Origin: Heloderma charlesbogerti
Lineage: Eukaryota; Chordata; Lepidosauria; Squamata; Helodermatidae
Length of the DNA stretch: 64,000 nt
Direction: 5' to 3'
Assembly (NCBI GenBank): GCA_026122225.1
Contig: JANEZZ010000400.1
Location: 310,001 to 374,000 of the forward strand
Below, one piece after another: positions 11,901-23,931 of the stretch (positions are counted from its first letter, which is position 1; every line of letters starts with the position of its first letter). The translations under genes and the position numbers were made by a program. Under the pieces are notes generated by a model. The model was not told the DNA's origin and made no database searches. It was given only the letters and a program-made list of their open reading frames with translations.

Positions 11901-13690
11901 TTTACAATAGTTATTCAGTGTGTAGAACCAGAAAATTGCCCAGAAATATGGGTGGTCCTGACAAATAATCATGTCTTCTAAAACACAGGGATTTGGTATC
12001 CCAATGTTGCTCTCTAAGCAGAGCCCTTGGTTGTCACTATTGATATATTATTATTTTTACAAATATCTGTTTTTTTCCTTAACTGAGCAGTGACTGTAGC
12101 CATTTTGAAAGACAGACATAATTATATATATATCACATAAATAACTTCACAGAAGCCTGAACACTGTCTAGAGAAGAGTAACGGAGTTTTGTTTTCCTGT
12201 GGTTTTAGAAAAGAGAATCAAGTAATGGACAAGACCAAAAAGCTATAAAGCCATTTGGAGGAAATACTTTGAGACAAGTTTAACCACTGTTAGCAGAAGA
12301 CAGATTTAGCCAACAGTGGTAATGCTGCCTTTGCCAACCAGCAAAGCCAAATATCTTGAGGTTCCAACTGAAACCATTAAGGGAGTATCCTGACTTCATG
12401 TTGCAGTGGGCTAAGAAAGGATGAATAGAGCCATTCTGTATGCATTGTGTTTTGATTTTTAAAGGACATTTTAAAATTCAAACCCGAGGACAGTCACCAG
12501 CATAAAAGTTTTACCTTTGCTGCAGACTTTCCTTTTGAATCTTCTTCTGGAGAACAAATTAGGAGAAAGAAAAATGAAAGGAGCATGACAAGGGGAAAGT
12601 GCCCAATGACTCTTTTCTCTGAGGAGGTTTTTAAGGAGGCACTGGGGTGGCAACTGAAGCAGCCAGTGAATCCTGTGAATAAAGAAAGTGACAAGCAAAA
12701 CTAATCTGAGAAGAAAGCCAGCAGGGCTCATCCTCCTGTGGAAATACCAACTGGCAAGCATTTCATTTCATAACGACTTTCAGAAACATGTCAGGGTTTG
12801 AGACATTGGGTACATTTAAGAAATATTATCCCCATAATGATTTTTGCAAAGGGTGCCTGGAGAAACAATTCTCAAAATGCCTTAGGAAGATTGTCAATAA
12901 AGTTATCCATTTCAGCTCTCTGATAATAATTAGCATGGGAACTGGAGGCTGTTGTTGTTTTAATGACTGTGATTCTTTTGAAAGGACCAAAAAGGTGTGT
13001 TTTTTAATCTGTCAAATTGCCCACAAATTGAACAAAGCCTTTTCACCCTCTGTAGGATGTACGTATTTTATTTTTGTTTTGTTTGTTTTAAGTGAACGCC
13101 AACCTGGAATGCAAGAAAATTCTGGAGAATTCACACTGCCTGCCAGAATTAATTGGAAACCTCCTTATGGCAAGGGCCAGTGCTGGTCATGGCAGACTCT
13201 CAACATGTTTCCATATGAAACTTGGGGTGGTACCCAGGCATGCTAGAGGACTCTCTAATCGGTTGGATGCCCTGGGGGAGACTGTAAGTGGAACAAGCTT
13301 ATCATTATCGAGCTTATCATTATCGTTGTTTCGTGTGCCCTCTTTATTTCCTCAGTTTCCTTAATGACCATAAAAACTAATCACATGTATTTTCTAGTCA
13401 GCACTTTTTGAAGACTGGGGATAACCAACAAGGATGAATTTTATTTTCTATAATACTCTTCTCCTGGAGTATGACTGGCTTTTCGCTATAGAATGACCTC
13501 CTGATTCACTGATGACGTTTCAGTTTTGCTGAGCAATGGTCTCCTTTTGGATGGAAAAAAGAGGTTTGCACCAAAGGAACTGGAACCTGAAAAAGGGGAA
13601 GGTGGAACCCCTAAAAGATGAAATGTTTATTAAAAATTACAATTTCCCAGTGCATTTTGGCATATGGCCTTCTCCAGGGACATTGAAAAA
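9000..13690. other. No gene seen; non-coding with scattered old repeats
   Basis: 9280-9420 contains inverted copies of an ACACAACAAG/CTTGTTGTGTG phrase shared with 1-300 and 36.1 kb, so it is an interspersed DNA repeat. The rest holds only shadow ORFs, including a 152-codon frame at 12788-13246. That frame has no recognisable domain, no splice-site context and no repeat of its pattern elsewhere. 10840-10930 may be an old LINE tail. Confidence 0.4.
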
Positions 13691-13696
13691 AGTTAA

Positions 13697-13797
13697 AAGG
13701 TTAACAGCACAATCCTATGTGTATCTACTCAACAGTAAGCCCCACTGAGTCCAATGGTCTTTTACTCCTGCATAAGTTTGTATAAGATTGTAGCCTA
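13697..13797. repeat. Short palindromic MITE (AATCCTA type), copy 1
   Basis: About 100 bp bounded by CACAATCCTATG at the left and a degenerate complement ATAAGATTGTAG at the right, with a centre of the type GTAAGCCCCACTGAGTCCAA. The same unit recurs at 13950-14042 and 18058-18150. Confidence 0.6.
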
Positions 13798-13949
13798 AGA
13801 ATAATCAATTTTAAAAAAATCTTCTTATTATATCAATTGGTGTATAGCATCCACAATCACAAAACAGTTAAAAATACAGTTCTGAATATATGAATGCAAT
13901 TATGTAGAACAGTAAATATTTTTGAAATATTTTATAAAAATTTCACTGA

Positions 13950-14042
13950 GTGAAATTGCAATCCTATACACACTTTCCTGGGATGAAGCTCAATTGAATT
14001 TCGTGGGGATTACTTCTGAGTAGATAGGCATAGGATTGCAAT
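13950..14042. repeat. Short palindromic MITE (AATCCTA type), copy 2
   Basis: TTGCAATCCTATA at the left pairs with ATAGGATTGCAA at the right. The centre has the GGGGATTACTTCTGAGTAGA phrase shared with other copies. It lies just outside the left arm of the 14.07-15.35 kb foldback element. Confidence 0.65.
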
Positions 14043-14069
14043 GTGAGTCATATCATTTACATATTGCAC

Positions 14070-15350
14070 TCTGCAAACTACATATGTATGAAAAGGTCTG
14101 TTTGCAAGGACAGATATAACGTGCAGGGAAGCAAACCTTTGTGTCTCACCACAGCCTACAAATATGAGAACAGCTAATGAAGTTGTTATCTATTCTATTT
14201 TCACTACTATTTAAATAAGGAAGAATAAAGATGAAACTAAGCTCTCAGTAAAGAAAAGCTTATTTTTACCTACAATTTTTTTTTATTGCTGTTCCACTTA
14301 TTGGGTCCTTCACTTACACACTTACCTAGGAACTCAATAGGTCTTACTTCTCAGCAGACATGGATACAATTGCACTGCACATATATTTAACAAATTGCCT
14401 AGTTTTCACCAAAGCAGTAATTTTAAAGCTGCATGTTTTATGGGTGCTTCCAGACAGAGAGGTCTCAGCACTACCATCAGAAGACATTGTGCTGCAATTC
14501 CACCTTTTTCCACTCTCTCTTAACAGATTTTCCATGCTAAGAAAAAAGATGGCAGAAGAGGCAGGGAAACACAGGAGAGTTACAACTGGAAGACAACAAC
14601 GTCTGGACCCTCTGGAAAATTCAGTAGATGAGGTAATGCAATAGCAATAAAAGTTTCACCTGGAAGCACCCTTAAAACATGCAGTTTTAAAATTATTGCT
14701 GTAGTGAAAAAGTTACTTAACGGCAAACTAGACAATTTGTTAAATGCTTGTGTAGTGCAATCATATCCATGTCTACTCAGAAGTAAGTTCTTTTTAGTTC
14801 CGAGGTAACTGTGTATGAGATTGTAATCCTATTGTGTCAATTCTTTTAATTATTTCAATAGCAACAACTGATTTGTTAAATATATGTGCAGTACAATTGT
14901 ATCCATGTCTACTCAGAAGTAAGTCCTACTGAGTTCCTAGCTAAGTCTGTAAGTGAAGGATCCCAACAAGTGGAATAGAAATGATAATGATAATAGCGAT
15001 AATGCATTGTAGGTAAAAGGAAGCTTTTCTTTATCGTCTACAACTCCCATCATCCCTCACCATTGGCTATGCTGGCTAGAGCTGATGGAAGTTGTGGGAC
15101 AAAATATCTGGAAGGCCAAATGTTGTCCTCCCATGTTTTAGTGAGATCCTAGTTTCATCTTTATTCTCCTATGTTTAATATAGTAGTCAGAATAGAATAG
15201 TTTACGACTTTGTTAGCTGCTCATTTCTTAGGCTGTGGTGAGCTACAAAGGCTTGCTTCCCTGCACATTATATCTGTCCTTGCAATTAGTTACTTTTGTT
15301 CCGCAGAGCTTTTCATGCATGTAGTTTGCAGAGTGCAGTTAGGATTGTAG
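14070..15350. mobile_element. Long inverted-repeat (foldback) element
   Basis: The left arm, about 14075-14460, is matched in reverse complement by the right half, about 14660-15345. Paired landmarks are GCACTCTGCAAACTACAT (left) with its complement near 15335, GATGAAACTAAG (14232) with its complement near 15155, and GCATGTTTTATGGGTGCTTC (14433) with its complement near 14665. The right half is longer because a segment containing CCATGTCTACTCAGAAGTAA occurs twice (14770 and 14905) and because a hAT-type MITE (about 15038-15130) sits inside it. The middle (14460-14660) resembles 18705-18900, so the family has another member nearby. There is no transposase ORF. The 94-codon frame at 14360-14644 is a product of the repeat. 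Confidence 0.75.
15038..15132. mobile_element. hAT-type MITE fragment nested in foldback arm
   Basis: It carries the CTACAACTCCCATCATCCCT...GGAAGTTGTGGG phrase that also makes up the MITE at 17910-18042. It interrupts the right arm of the foldback element, so it arrived later. Confidence 0.6.
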
Positions 15351-15686
15351 CATGTGGATTGTGGGATTAACTCCACACACTCATGTACACACCACAGTCC
15401 ATATCAAAAGCCACTATTCACCCTGGGAAGGAAGCTTCTATTGGTGATAGTGGCAGTTTTCTCCTGGGGCAATTTTTATAATTATAAGCAATTTTTTTCA
15501 AGGCTGCTGCTTAAACTGAGGTAAAGGTTAGTTACCACCACCCCATGTTGTGTTCCCAATCTTCACTAGCCCCGCCCCCATTGCTATTTCAATCAACAAA
15601 TAGCAGACACCCTAAATGCATATACACATTTTAGCCCTTATGTACCCATGAATGTACTCAACAAGCGACTGAAACTAATCAACTTA

Positions 15687-16136
15687 GGGCGCAATCCTAA
15701 GTAGATAGGTGGCCGCCTCCGACCTCAGAGGTGACCGCCTATCCAAAGCAAGGCAGGAGAGGCACGGGGGGATCATTCCCTCTGCACCTCTCCTGCCTTG
15801 CTCTTTTTCACAGACAGCCGTTTTCAGCTGCCTAGCAGCAGGGGGGCTGACCAGGAGAGGAAGCTGCCGTACGACACATAGGATGGGTCGTAGGTGCAGC
15901 GCAGCTCTCCCCGCCCCGGAACGCCCCCCAGCCCCACCCCTTTTCTGTCGCTCCACACTCCTCTTCCCAGAGTGGAGGACGGGGCTTCTCCATGCTGACT
16001 CTGAGGCAGCGAGGACAAGGGGGAAAGTCGGATTTCCAGGAACTGACCTTGGAGCACGGGCTCCGAGGTCAGTTCCCAGAATAGAGCATATCCTATGGCC
16101 CGCTAGACAGTGTCTAGCAGCCATAGGATTGCCCTC
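15687..16136. mobile_element. GC-rich TIR element, possibly PIF/Harbinger-like
   Basis: The left end GGGCGCAATCCTA is complementary to the right end TAGGATTGCCCTC, and TTA stands directly outside each end, which fits a 3-bp target duplication. The interior is strikingly GC-rich against its AT-rich surroundings. It holds an internal hairpin: AAGCAAGGCAGGAGAGG near 15748 faces CCTCTCCTGCCTTGCT near 15787. Overlapping ORFs of 143 and 146 codons on opposite strands (15709-16140 and 15684-16124) are base-composition artefacts. The superfamily call rests on the 3-bp duplication only. Confidence 0.6.
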
Positions 16137-16139
16137 TTA

Positions 16140-17900
16140 AAGATCACTGCATGAAACAGTTGTACCAAATTAACTCTTTAAATGCTGAAAAATATGTCTC
16201 TCATATACTATTGAAGTAAATAATCTTAGCAAGTTCTTATACATCTGAAAAAAAACAATATCCAAAAAATACCGACCCAGGGGTACCAGTATTTTTTTTA
16301 AACAAAGAACTTGCTAGCATGCAGTAGACTAAGAGGCATCAGAGTACTTATTCATCAGATAATGATCCTGATTTGTGGATGAAGTTGTAATCTTCATTGG
16401 ATTTAAAGCAACTATCTCCCTTTGCAAAGTTTTCTCTCTTTTCAAAGAACTTGTTCTAAATGCTGTCGTGATATAGTAGAAAGCAAATACCTCGAACTGT
16501 AAAAGCTTCGTTAACAATAAATAAACCTGCATAGTGATATAGCCTGTTACATTGATTCAATGTCCAATGATCTCTACAAGTGAAAAACTAAATCTTCACA
16601 GATGTCAACCAACAGCAGAATGTGTTCCAACCTCATGGAGATATAGTCTTCTCTGCTCTCTTTTTCTTTCTTTTTTCCTTCAGGGCCATATTTTCTGAAC
16701 TTCTAGGCAATCAAAAATACAATCGTGTGGGATAGCAAAAAAGGCATTTGCTCTTTCACTTCAGTTGGGCAGACTTGCTGAAATAATGATCCCAGCAACA
16801 TGTTAGCAAAGCATTAGAAACACTTTAGTAAGCAAATAATTTAATTACAGTCTTTGCTGAGGCAGCTTATATGGCTTGCCCTCTGACCTTTTATATTGCC
16901 GTACCTAGAGTCAGCGTGGGATTCACACTTCCTATTCCTGTCACAGAATCTCTCCATCTTGTACCATTTAATATAGTGTGCTCCAGGTGTTCTGTGGTGA
17001 ATGAATAGTTATATTACTACCTGTCAGACACAATCACACTCTATTCATCATCCTCGGCTGGCTGCGTGAAGCCCGGCTTCCAGCAGGCTCCCTCTCTATT
17101 TCCTTGTTCAAACGTCTGCAGTGCTTTCGGCCCATCTGTCAGGGCTGTCATTTAGAGGGAAAACAGTATCAGCGCTTTAAATATATAGAGTTCTCTATTG
17201 AAACAGTGCTGTGATTGAACTGTCAGCGTTCTCAGTATCAGACAGTAATTCATGACTGGTCAGAGCTCCATTTAGGTTGCTATTACTATGTTGACCCCAT
17301 AGGGTCATGCTGACGGGCTTTTCCTATACAGCCAGATCTATAAATAGTGCAATTAACCTTTCAAGAATTACAAAATGCTCATTTTCCCCTCCCTATTTAC
17401 TTGTTGCTTATGACATTTACAATAAAGAACAAATATCTTCAAATGTGAAAAGAAATTAGTGTATGTTGAAATATGTACCAGATGGCAGCGAAGTACAAAT
17501 AAAGACTATATTTATTCTCCTTTCTGCGTCCCTTTCTCTGGCAAAATGTCCACTGCTTTCAGATTTGGTTATCTTGGAAGTAGTCGACTCCCTACAGCTT
17601 GTAGCATTCTTCATGGCAGAAAATGCCATTTTAGATTATATTCCTGACATTAAAATGGCTAGAAATACTTTTGATTTTTTTGCCAAATAAACAATGTTCC
17701 TGTATTTCTATGTAAGCTAGCAATTCTGTTCCTCTTTTTTATTTCTCTGAAAAGATAAATTTGAGTGTACTCATTTTCCTCAGGAAATACATATACTATA
17801 TTGACAATTAGAGGGTGGACCCTAAATATACTTCTGTCCTGGGTTATGTACATTACCAAGCATCATGACATAACTGTGTTATGGCCTTAATCTAGAACTG
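16140..17900. other. No gene seen; 16.95-17.33 kb is a candidate conserved non-coding element
   Basis: No repeat is recognisable between about 16950 and 17330. This stretch is compositionally balanced, with short palindromic transcription-factor-like words and no ORF of note. Whether it is conserved cannot be decided from one sequence. Confidence 0.35.
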
Positions 17901-17909
17901 CCTATAACA

Positions 17910-18042
17910 GGGGTGAGCAACATTTAACCCTCCAGATATTGTTGGACTACAACTCCCATCAGCCCTAGCCAACAAAGCCAATGGTGAGGGATAATCAAAG
18001 TTGCAGTCCAACAAATTCTGGAAGGCAACAAGTTGTCCACCC
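17910..18042. mobile_element. hAT-type MITE with exact 8-bp target duplication
   Basis: About 133 bp. The ends GGGTGAGCAAC and GTTGTCCACCC are inverted, and the 8-bp repeat CTATAACA is identical at 17902-17909 and 18043-18050. The core carries the ACTACAACTCCCATCAGCCCT phrase also seen at 15038 and, more diverged, at 50730. No coding capacity. Confidence 0.85.
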
Positions 18043-18057
18043 CTATAACAACACTAA

Positions 18058-18150
18058 CACCATATGACTATGCATGACTACTCAGAAGTAAGCCCCATTC
18101 AGTTCAATGGGGCTTACTCCTGGGTAAGTGGGTATAGTTTTGCATCCTAA
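18058..18150. repeat. Short palindromic MITE (AATCCTA type), copy 3
   Basis: A near-perfect hairpin centred on CCCCATTCAGTTCAATGGGG, flanked by ACTCAGAAGTAAG on the left and CTTACTCCTGGGTAAG on the right. Same family as 13697 and 13950. Confidence 0.65.
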
Positions 18151-18704
18151 GGTATCTCAGCAGAAAAAGTAAAGGTGTGATTTAACAGGGCAACAGCTAG
18201 TATTCTTATTTGCATTTCTACTATTTGTGTATGTAAAATAAATTGGGGGAGTGAATGTCAGCGAAATATTTTTCTGGAACATTAAAATGGACAGAAATTT
18301 CTGTTTAATTATTATGAAGAAGTAGCCCAGTTCCATGGGTCTGCTGGCATACAAACTACTCTATTTTCTGAAATATATTTGGCTTGCTCACCCACTTGTA
18401 CAGTTACTATCCGCCAGGACTTTGCCCCAGCAGATTTCTGTTCTATAGCACTTTTCCAATATAACTTCCTATGGCCAGTCCCCATCTCAGCAATACCTCC
18501 TTTATCATCATCACCATCATCCTCATCTAATTTTTACCAGTTTTGTAGTGCTATGGTTCCCAGTCCCAGAATCTTATACCATCTTTTTAGCAAACATGCA
18601 TTGCATTCACCAATTTGCCAGCAGGACTGACATTTGTGCAAGTTTAATCTGGGGCACATCCACATTAGGTGTTTATTCTGGAATAGTCATGCTTGTTCTG
18701 AGGC

Positions 18705-18900
18705 ATCTAGATGACACTGGATCCTTCCAGACAAAGGGCTGCTAGCACCGCCAATCAAAAGATATTGTGCTGTTCCATCTTTTCATCCTTAACAGGAGGG
18801 TTAGAAGTGGAAGATTATGTCATTTGGACCCCTCATACAATTCTAGAAAAGAGGCGGGGCTATTGCACAATAAAAGCATCATCTATAAGCACTTGTCACT
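18705..18900. repeat. Diverged relative of the 14.46-14.66 kb foldback core
   Basis: It shares the order TTCCAGACA...AGCAC.(A)CC...CAAAAGA-ATTGTGCTG with the middle part of the 14.07-15.35 kb element. No complete ends are visible. Confidence 0.4.
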
Positions 18901-19910
18901 GAATTATTCTTCTCCTGTGTATTTCCTGTGGTTCTTCTGTCTCTTTTCAGACCTCAGACAATCTGATTCAGGGGAAATGAACAGAATAGTAGTGCAATCT
19001 CCTAGATCGCTTTAACACAACTTTTCTGTTTTTTAAAAGAGGTGCGATTCTGATCTGTGCAGTACTGGACTGAGCAGGTACTTCAGCATACCGTCATTTT
19101 CATGTTTCCCATTTTATCAGCTGCTTGTTTTATTTTTCATCAGTCTTTTAATTGGCACTAAATTAAAATGTCTTTCCACCCATATTTATGGAACTACTTA
19201 AAAAGTAGTTTAGCACGATTTTTAAAAAGCAATTAAAAATATGCTGCCTTGCTGGTTGGTGCCATTTTAGCGCCATGTTTTTTTAAAAGGCCAATCTTTT
19301 AATCAACGCTAAAGCGATTTTTGGCCGATGCTTTTTTAAAAAGTCATTAAAGTAATTGCACAAGAGTCCATAGGTGAAAAAGTGCTTTGGCACAAGTTAA
19401 AGGTTTAATGAAGTTGACTGAAAAAATGATGTGCTTCAAGTATCCCTTCCCCATACACATAGCTATGGGATACCCAATCGTGCGGCCAGAACATAGTACA
19501 ATGTACAAAGCACCATACCTGCCCCCTTCACACACACACACAAGTGTGGAAAGTCAATTGTAATTCCGCGTGTAGTTTACAGGGGAAGAGCAATGACTGG
19601 ATAGTGCGACAAATTATGGGCGTCTGCAGGAATTTTTCCAGAAAGGGGGCAAAACCGCACAGTGTTGTGTGATTGTAACTTGCGTGCATAGCACATGCTG
19701 TGACAAGAAAGATGTGCATTTTCCTGTGCTTCTGAACATGCTTTGTTGCTTAGAGTCATATTCTATGACATTTAGATGCCGACACAGAGTGGCAGAAAAT
19801 CCTGGGAATTGACATCACTAATGCAGAAGAATGTTTTAGTAATGCTTCACACAAGAGGCATCATGAACTCCAACTAAACATTCTTTGGAGTGAGGGACTA
19901 AGAACACTGA
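18901..19910. other. No gene seen
   Basis: AT-rich non-coding DNA with poly-T runs and a short (AC)n near 19530. Only shadow ORFs. Confidence 0.45.
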
Positions 19911-19911
19911 A

Positions 19912-20300
19912 GACTTCTCTACACGAGGGCAAAATCCCACACCCTTACCAGGGCTTCTGCTTCCAGATTCTTTGCGGGATTAAGATCAGCTCCTTTACAT
20001 GGGTGGATACATGCTGTTTTTCGGTGACTTTCTTCCTTGTCAAGTTCTATACGTTTCATTATACAGCCACTAGATGGCCTGCGGTATAGCAGAATTGCGT
20101 GTTTTCGTGGGGCTTCTATGGTGGAATATAGCGGGATAGAGAGAAAATACCAGACTTTCCTCGTCATGAAAAAACCCGCAATAATGGTTACAAGGAGAAA
20201 GAGAGGTCCTTGGAGGATGACCACATCATATAAAGGACCCGCAAGCTTCTGTGAGTAACCAATCTCAATTGCAGGATGAAATATCCATGTAGAGAAGCCC
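19912..20300. mobile_element. TIR element of the CTCTACAC family, copy 1
   Basis: The left end TTCTCTACACGAGGGCAAAA pairs with the right end ...CATGTAGAGAAG. About 390 bp with no coding capacity. The interior has the phrase TTCATTATACAGCCACTAGA, repeated in copies 3 and 4. Four copies lie in this window (here, 25470, 28643, 53832), so this was a busy local family. The superfamily is not clear because the target duplications are degraded. Confidence 0.65.
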
Positions 20301-20395
20301 TAAGAAAACTAAGAACAAGATGGGAAAAACAGATGCACAAACACAGAACAGCAGTCTTAAGAATGCCATATTGGATATTTTATGGCATCACTGTC

Positions 20396-20553
20396 CTACC
20401 TAGGGAGGTGGTGGGCTCTCCCACACTGGAGGCATTCAAGACGAGGCTGGACAGCCATCTGTCAGGGATGCTCTGACTTGGATTCCTGCATTGAGCAGGG
20501 GGTTGGACTTGATGGCCTTGTAGGCCCCTTCCGACCCTACTATTCTATGATCA
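20396..20553 (+). pseudogene. CR1 LINE 3' fragment
   Basis: The last ~158 bp of a CR1 element. The encoded C-terminus LPREVVGSPTLEAFKTRLDS is identical to that of the longer copy ending at 31368, and the following untranslated sequence differs by only a few bases, ending in TATTCTATGATC. Extreme 5' truncation like this is usual for CR1. The near-identity to the longer copy suggests that both come from a recently active source. Confidence 0.9.
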
Positions 20554-20554
20554 T

Positions 20555-21130
20555 AATATTGGTAACTTTACATGAGTTGTCCTAGAATGATTTCCTTCAT
20601 CTTGGAACCAATAGTGAACACTCTAGCAGTGGAATCTGTTGGCTGTGTCTTTGACAGGAAGAGGAAAAATAGGTATCCATCATCAGGATTTAGGCTTCTA
20701 CAGGGGCCTGGACTACTCACTTTTCTTTTCACATTGTTATCTGCCACCTTTTTCATCAACATAATACAACATTTGCTTTGAACTGCAGAAATGTTCTTTT
20801 GGAATTGCATTTCCGCCGCCACCCCCCACCCCACCCCTGCACATTTTGTGTGTGATTGCACATTTTCTATATATAAGAAAAAAACAAGTAGCTGTGTAGG
20901 GCCATGAGGGGGAAAAAAATCCAAAATCCACAGTTGGGCAATATCTTTATTTGGACCAATCAAAATTCCACAAAACTGTGCAAGCTTCTGAATTCTCCAG
21001 AACTCTTCATTGGGCTACATGGTACAAAAAGGAGGAGATGAGGAAAGAAAAATTTGACCAGCTATTATGGCCAAGAGGTCTGCAGTTTAGATAGACCAGT
21101 TTTGAAGTCTTCTTCTTTTATTCTCTTTTC

Positions 21131-21162
<32 letters not shown>

Positions 21163-23380
21163 TTTTTGGTTGAGGAGCCCATGCTATGAATCACAAGCCC
21201 AAAAGCACCCTGGTATGCTTAGTTCAGCACTTCACTCAGCAAAACATGTCACCTTAATATGGCAACAACAAAAAAGCTGCTTCCTATATGCTAAAAGAAG
21301 TTCCTAATACTATGGAAGTAACAGTGCTGAACATACTTAGAGAATGCAATCCACCCAGTCCATACATACCACAGCAGAATGAATGGAAAGTGTTCAAGAG
21401 CGATGGACTGCACAGAAACAACAATAACAACATTCTGATCCACGTACAGCATAACCCTGAACAGCATACGTTCAGACACAGAAATTGCCCAGAAAAAAAA
21501 TCTCATTTTTTCCCTTATCCAAAACGTTCACATTTATTTAAAAATCTGATTATTGTAGACACTGAAAAAATCTAATTAAGAAATCTGGGGCAGATCATGC
21601 CTGCTTTGCATGCTGAAAAGAAAGACAAAGCAGGTAAAAAAATCTCCTCACCCCTGTGGTTTTATTGGAGGGGGGGGGGGTTCTACTGTGAAGGCAAACC
21701 ACAGAGTGTTTGGCAGTCACTGAAAAAGAATAATTAGGAAAAAAAATATCTTGGGACTCTATTGTTTAGATAGTCACAAAACAGAGAGGCGCAAAAGGGC
21801 TCTTTCGTATTGGTTTGGTAATTATTAATGAATGTATTTCAGCTTGCTCTCAGTATGAAGGCAAAAGCCCTTGGTCTGATTCCAGAGTAAGTGTAAGTCT
21901 CATCCCATTAACTGTCATATTACCAGGCTCTAAAGCCATCCCTATTCAAGTTCCACAGAGCATTCAGAATTGCTTAATTATTCACAGTATAAGCAATCTG
22001 CCAAGACTGCCCCTTTCAGATTAATACAGAGGCATGAGGGCAGAGGTTATCCCTCATGATCCACTGTTGCTTGGGATGGCATCATTAGAGACAAAACAAC
22101 AGAAGCCTTTTGTTTCAAGCATAAAAAAAATGTAGAGAAAATTAGAAGGAGGGGGTTGGAATAAGATGTTTGCATCTAGCGATAAGAACAGCTTTTGAGT
22201 CTCCTAAAATAACAATAGATCCTTTCCCTCCTCTTCTTCCTCGGTGCTGAAGCTAAACCACACAGTACATTCTTTATAAATTATACCACCCCTTGTTAAT
22301 TATAGGGTGTTGACACTGCTTGTCAGTACTAAGCTCTATAAATGCTTTGTGTGCTTGGATTTTTAATAGCTGTTTGTTCTGCAGAATGTGACAGAGCTGT
22401 ACAAGCGGCCCGGATTGGCCATTGCTCATATCCTCTTTTTCTTTTCTTTTTTTAAGTGTTTCGCATTTTGTTCTATTTTTAATGTGTGTACGCACGCATG
22501 CGCGCTCACACACACACATGCACGCGAATTCTAGTTGCATGGTTTACGTTCTCAAATGTCACTGTATTGATTCAGTCAAAATAGACTGTGCCTTACAAAG
22601 AAAGCTTTAGAGTCTATGAGAGAATCAGGTTAAATCCTCTGCATTTCCCAAGCCACCTCTGAGTTCCACAGATCTAGGATGTATTAGCATTCCTTCTCCA
22701 GTGAAAAATATATTGCCTGTCAGTTTGTTTCCAGAAGAATAACTTGGAAAAGAAGCAGGCTGACAGTCAGGCCAGTTAGTCACCATGTTCCGTTTGAGTC
22801 TGGGTCACATAGGCAATCTTTTTAATCAACTGTGTGCATGCACACAAAATGATCCCGGGAACACAAACTGTAGAAATAGATTTTTACACAGAGTTCATTT
22901 GTATCATATGCAGGGTCTGAACATACTGGTTTATTAAACAGAACGGATTATTGAACATAATGGATTATTAAACTGGATGTCCAGAGTCGGTTTTTTTTGC
23001 ATAATCTAAAACTGAAGTCATCAGAGCATGCCAGGGCCAGGAAGCCTCCAGATCTCTCTGATCTCCTGCCCTACAAGGATGTCTCTGTCCGGACTCTCTG
23101 GATGCTTCTTCACATGCACCATACATCCAGGGTTTCATGGCATTGTTGTGGCAGCAGTGTTGCCCACAGCAGCATCACCCTGGATGCGCCCATGCATGTG
23201 CCTGAGCACCGAGACCCTCTGAGCCTGCTGGGAACTTCTCAGTGCAGATCAGGCCCAAGATTCCACAGGGTTGAATGAATGAATTCATTTGTTATGGTCA
23301 CAGACCAACAAAATCAATATAAAACATAGTTAAAGCTAATACACTAACAAAGTGCAATTTATGAGATTCCTTCTCTCAAG
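20555..23380. other. No gene seen; (TTC)n tract and candidate conserved element
   Basis: A pyrimidine-only tract with (TTC)n lies at about 21120-21168. 22485-22526 is almost purely alternating purine-pyrimidine (GTGTGTACGCACGCATGCGC and beyond). 21800-22060 is unique-looking and free of repeats. No ORF shows a recognisable domain. Confidence 0.45.
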
Positions 23381-23439
23381 AAAAGAACAATATTTTTTCC
23401 TAGTTTGCATTGAAATCATATAAAAAACTTGACAATCCT

Positions 23440-23931
23440 TCCAGTGACTTAAGAAGACATATCCCTTAAACAAATGGATACCACAGTGGTGGCGCTACTT
23501 CCTGGGAAGGTGGTTAACAGTGGGGAAATCAGCTTTCCTCTGAGTTCCTTATAGAAGCTACAATATTGTAGAATGTGTTCAACCGATTCTGTTACTCCAG
23601 CACCACAGAAACATATTCATTCACTAACCGGGATCTTACTAAATCGTCCATTTAATAGTTCCGATGGCAGCACATTAAAACGAGCAAGACTAAATGCTCT
23701 TCCATTCTTCGGAATGGTTAATGTATACAGATATGGAGCTGCAGTGATTCCGTAATTTTTAAAATTATTATATTCAGTACAGAGTAATGGTGAACAAGCT
23801 TCATTTGCAGCAGTTCTCAGATACTGTAGATCTAAGTCTATTAGTCTTTGAACAACAAGAAATTGGGCCTTCTCAAGCCCATAGTTCCACAGGGTTAGCA
23901 AAGATGGTTGGGAGAGCCCAATCTGCACCAA
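23440..23931 (-). pseudogene. C-terminal part of a non-LTR retrotransposon ORF2 protein
   Basis: On the minus strand the frame starting at 23931 reads through RLIDLDLQYLRTAANEAC and ARFNVLPSELLNGRF to a TGA stop at 23619-23617. The same frame then continues past the stop with CFCGAGVTESVEHILQYC, a C-x-C...H...C zinc-knuckle-like end of the type found at the C-terminus of several LINE ORF2 proteins. The single stop is explained by a CGA-to-TGA change. Reverse transcriptase and endonuclease are missing, so this is a decayed 5'-truncated copy. I cannot assign the clade with certainty; R4-like or RTE-X-like elements are possible. Confidence 0.55.

Noticed and set aside
12788..13246. 152-codon ORF as a possible exon
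   Set aside because: No known domain, low-complexity surroundings and no splice-site logic; expected by chance in 64 kb.
15684..16140. 143- and 146-codon ORFs on opposite strands
   Set aside because: Mirror frames in a GC-rich TIR element; no domain.
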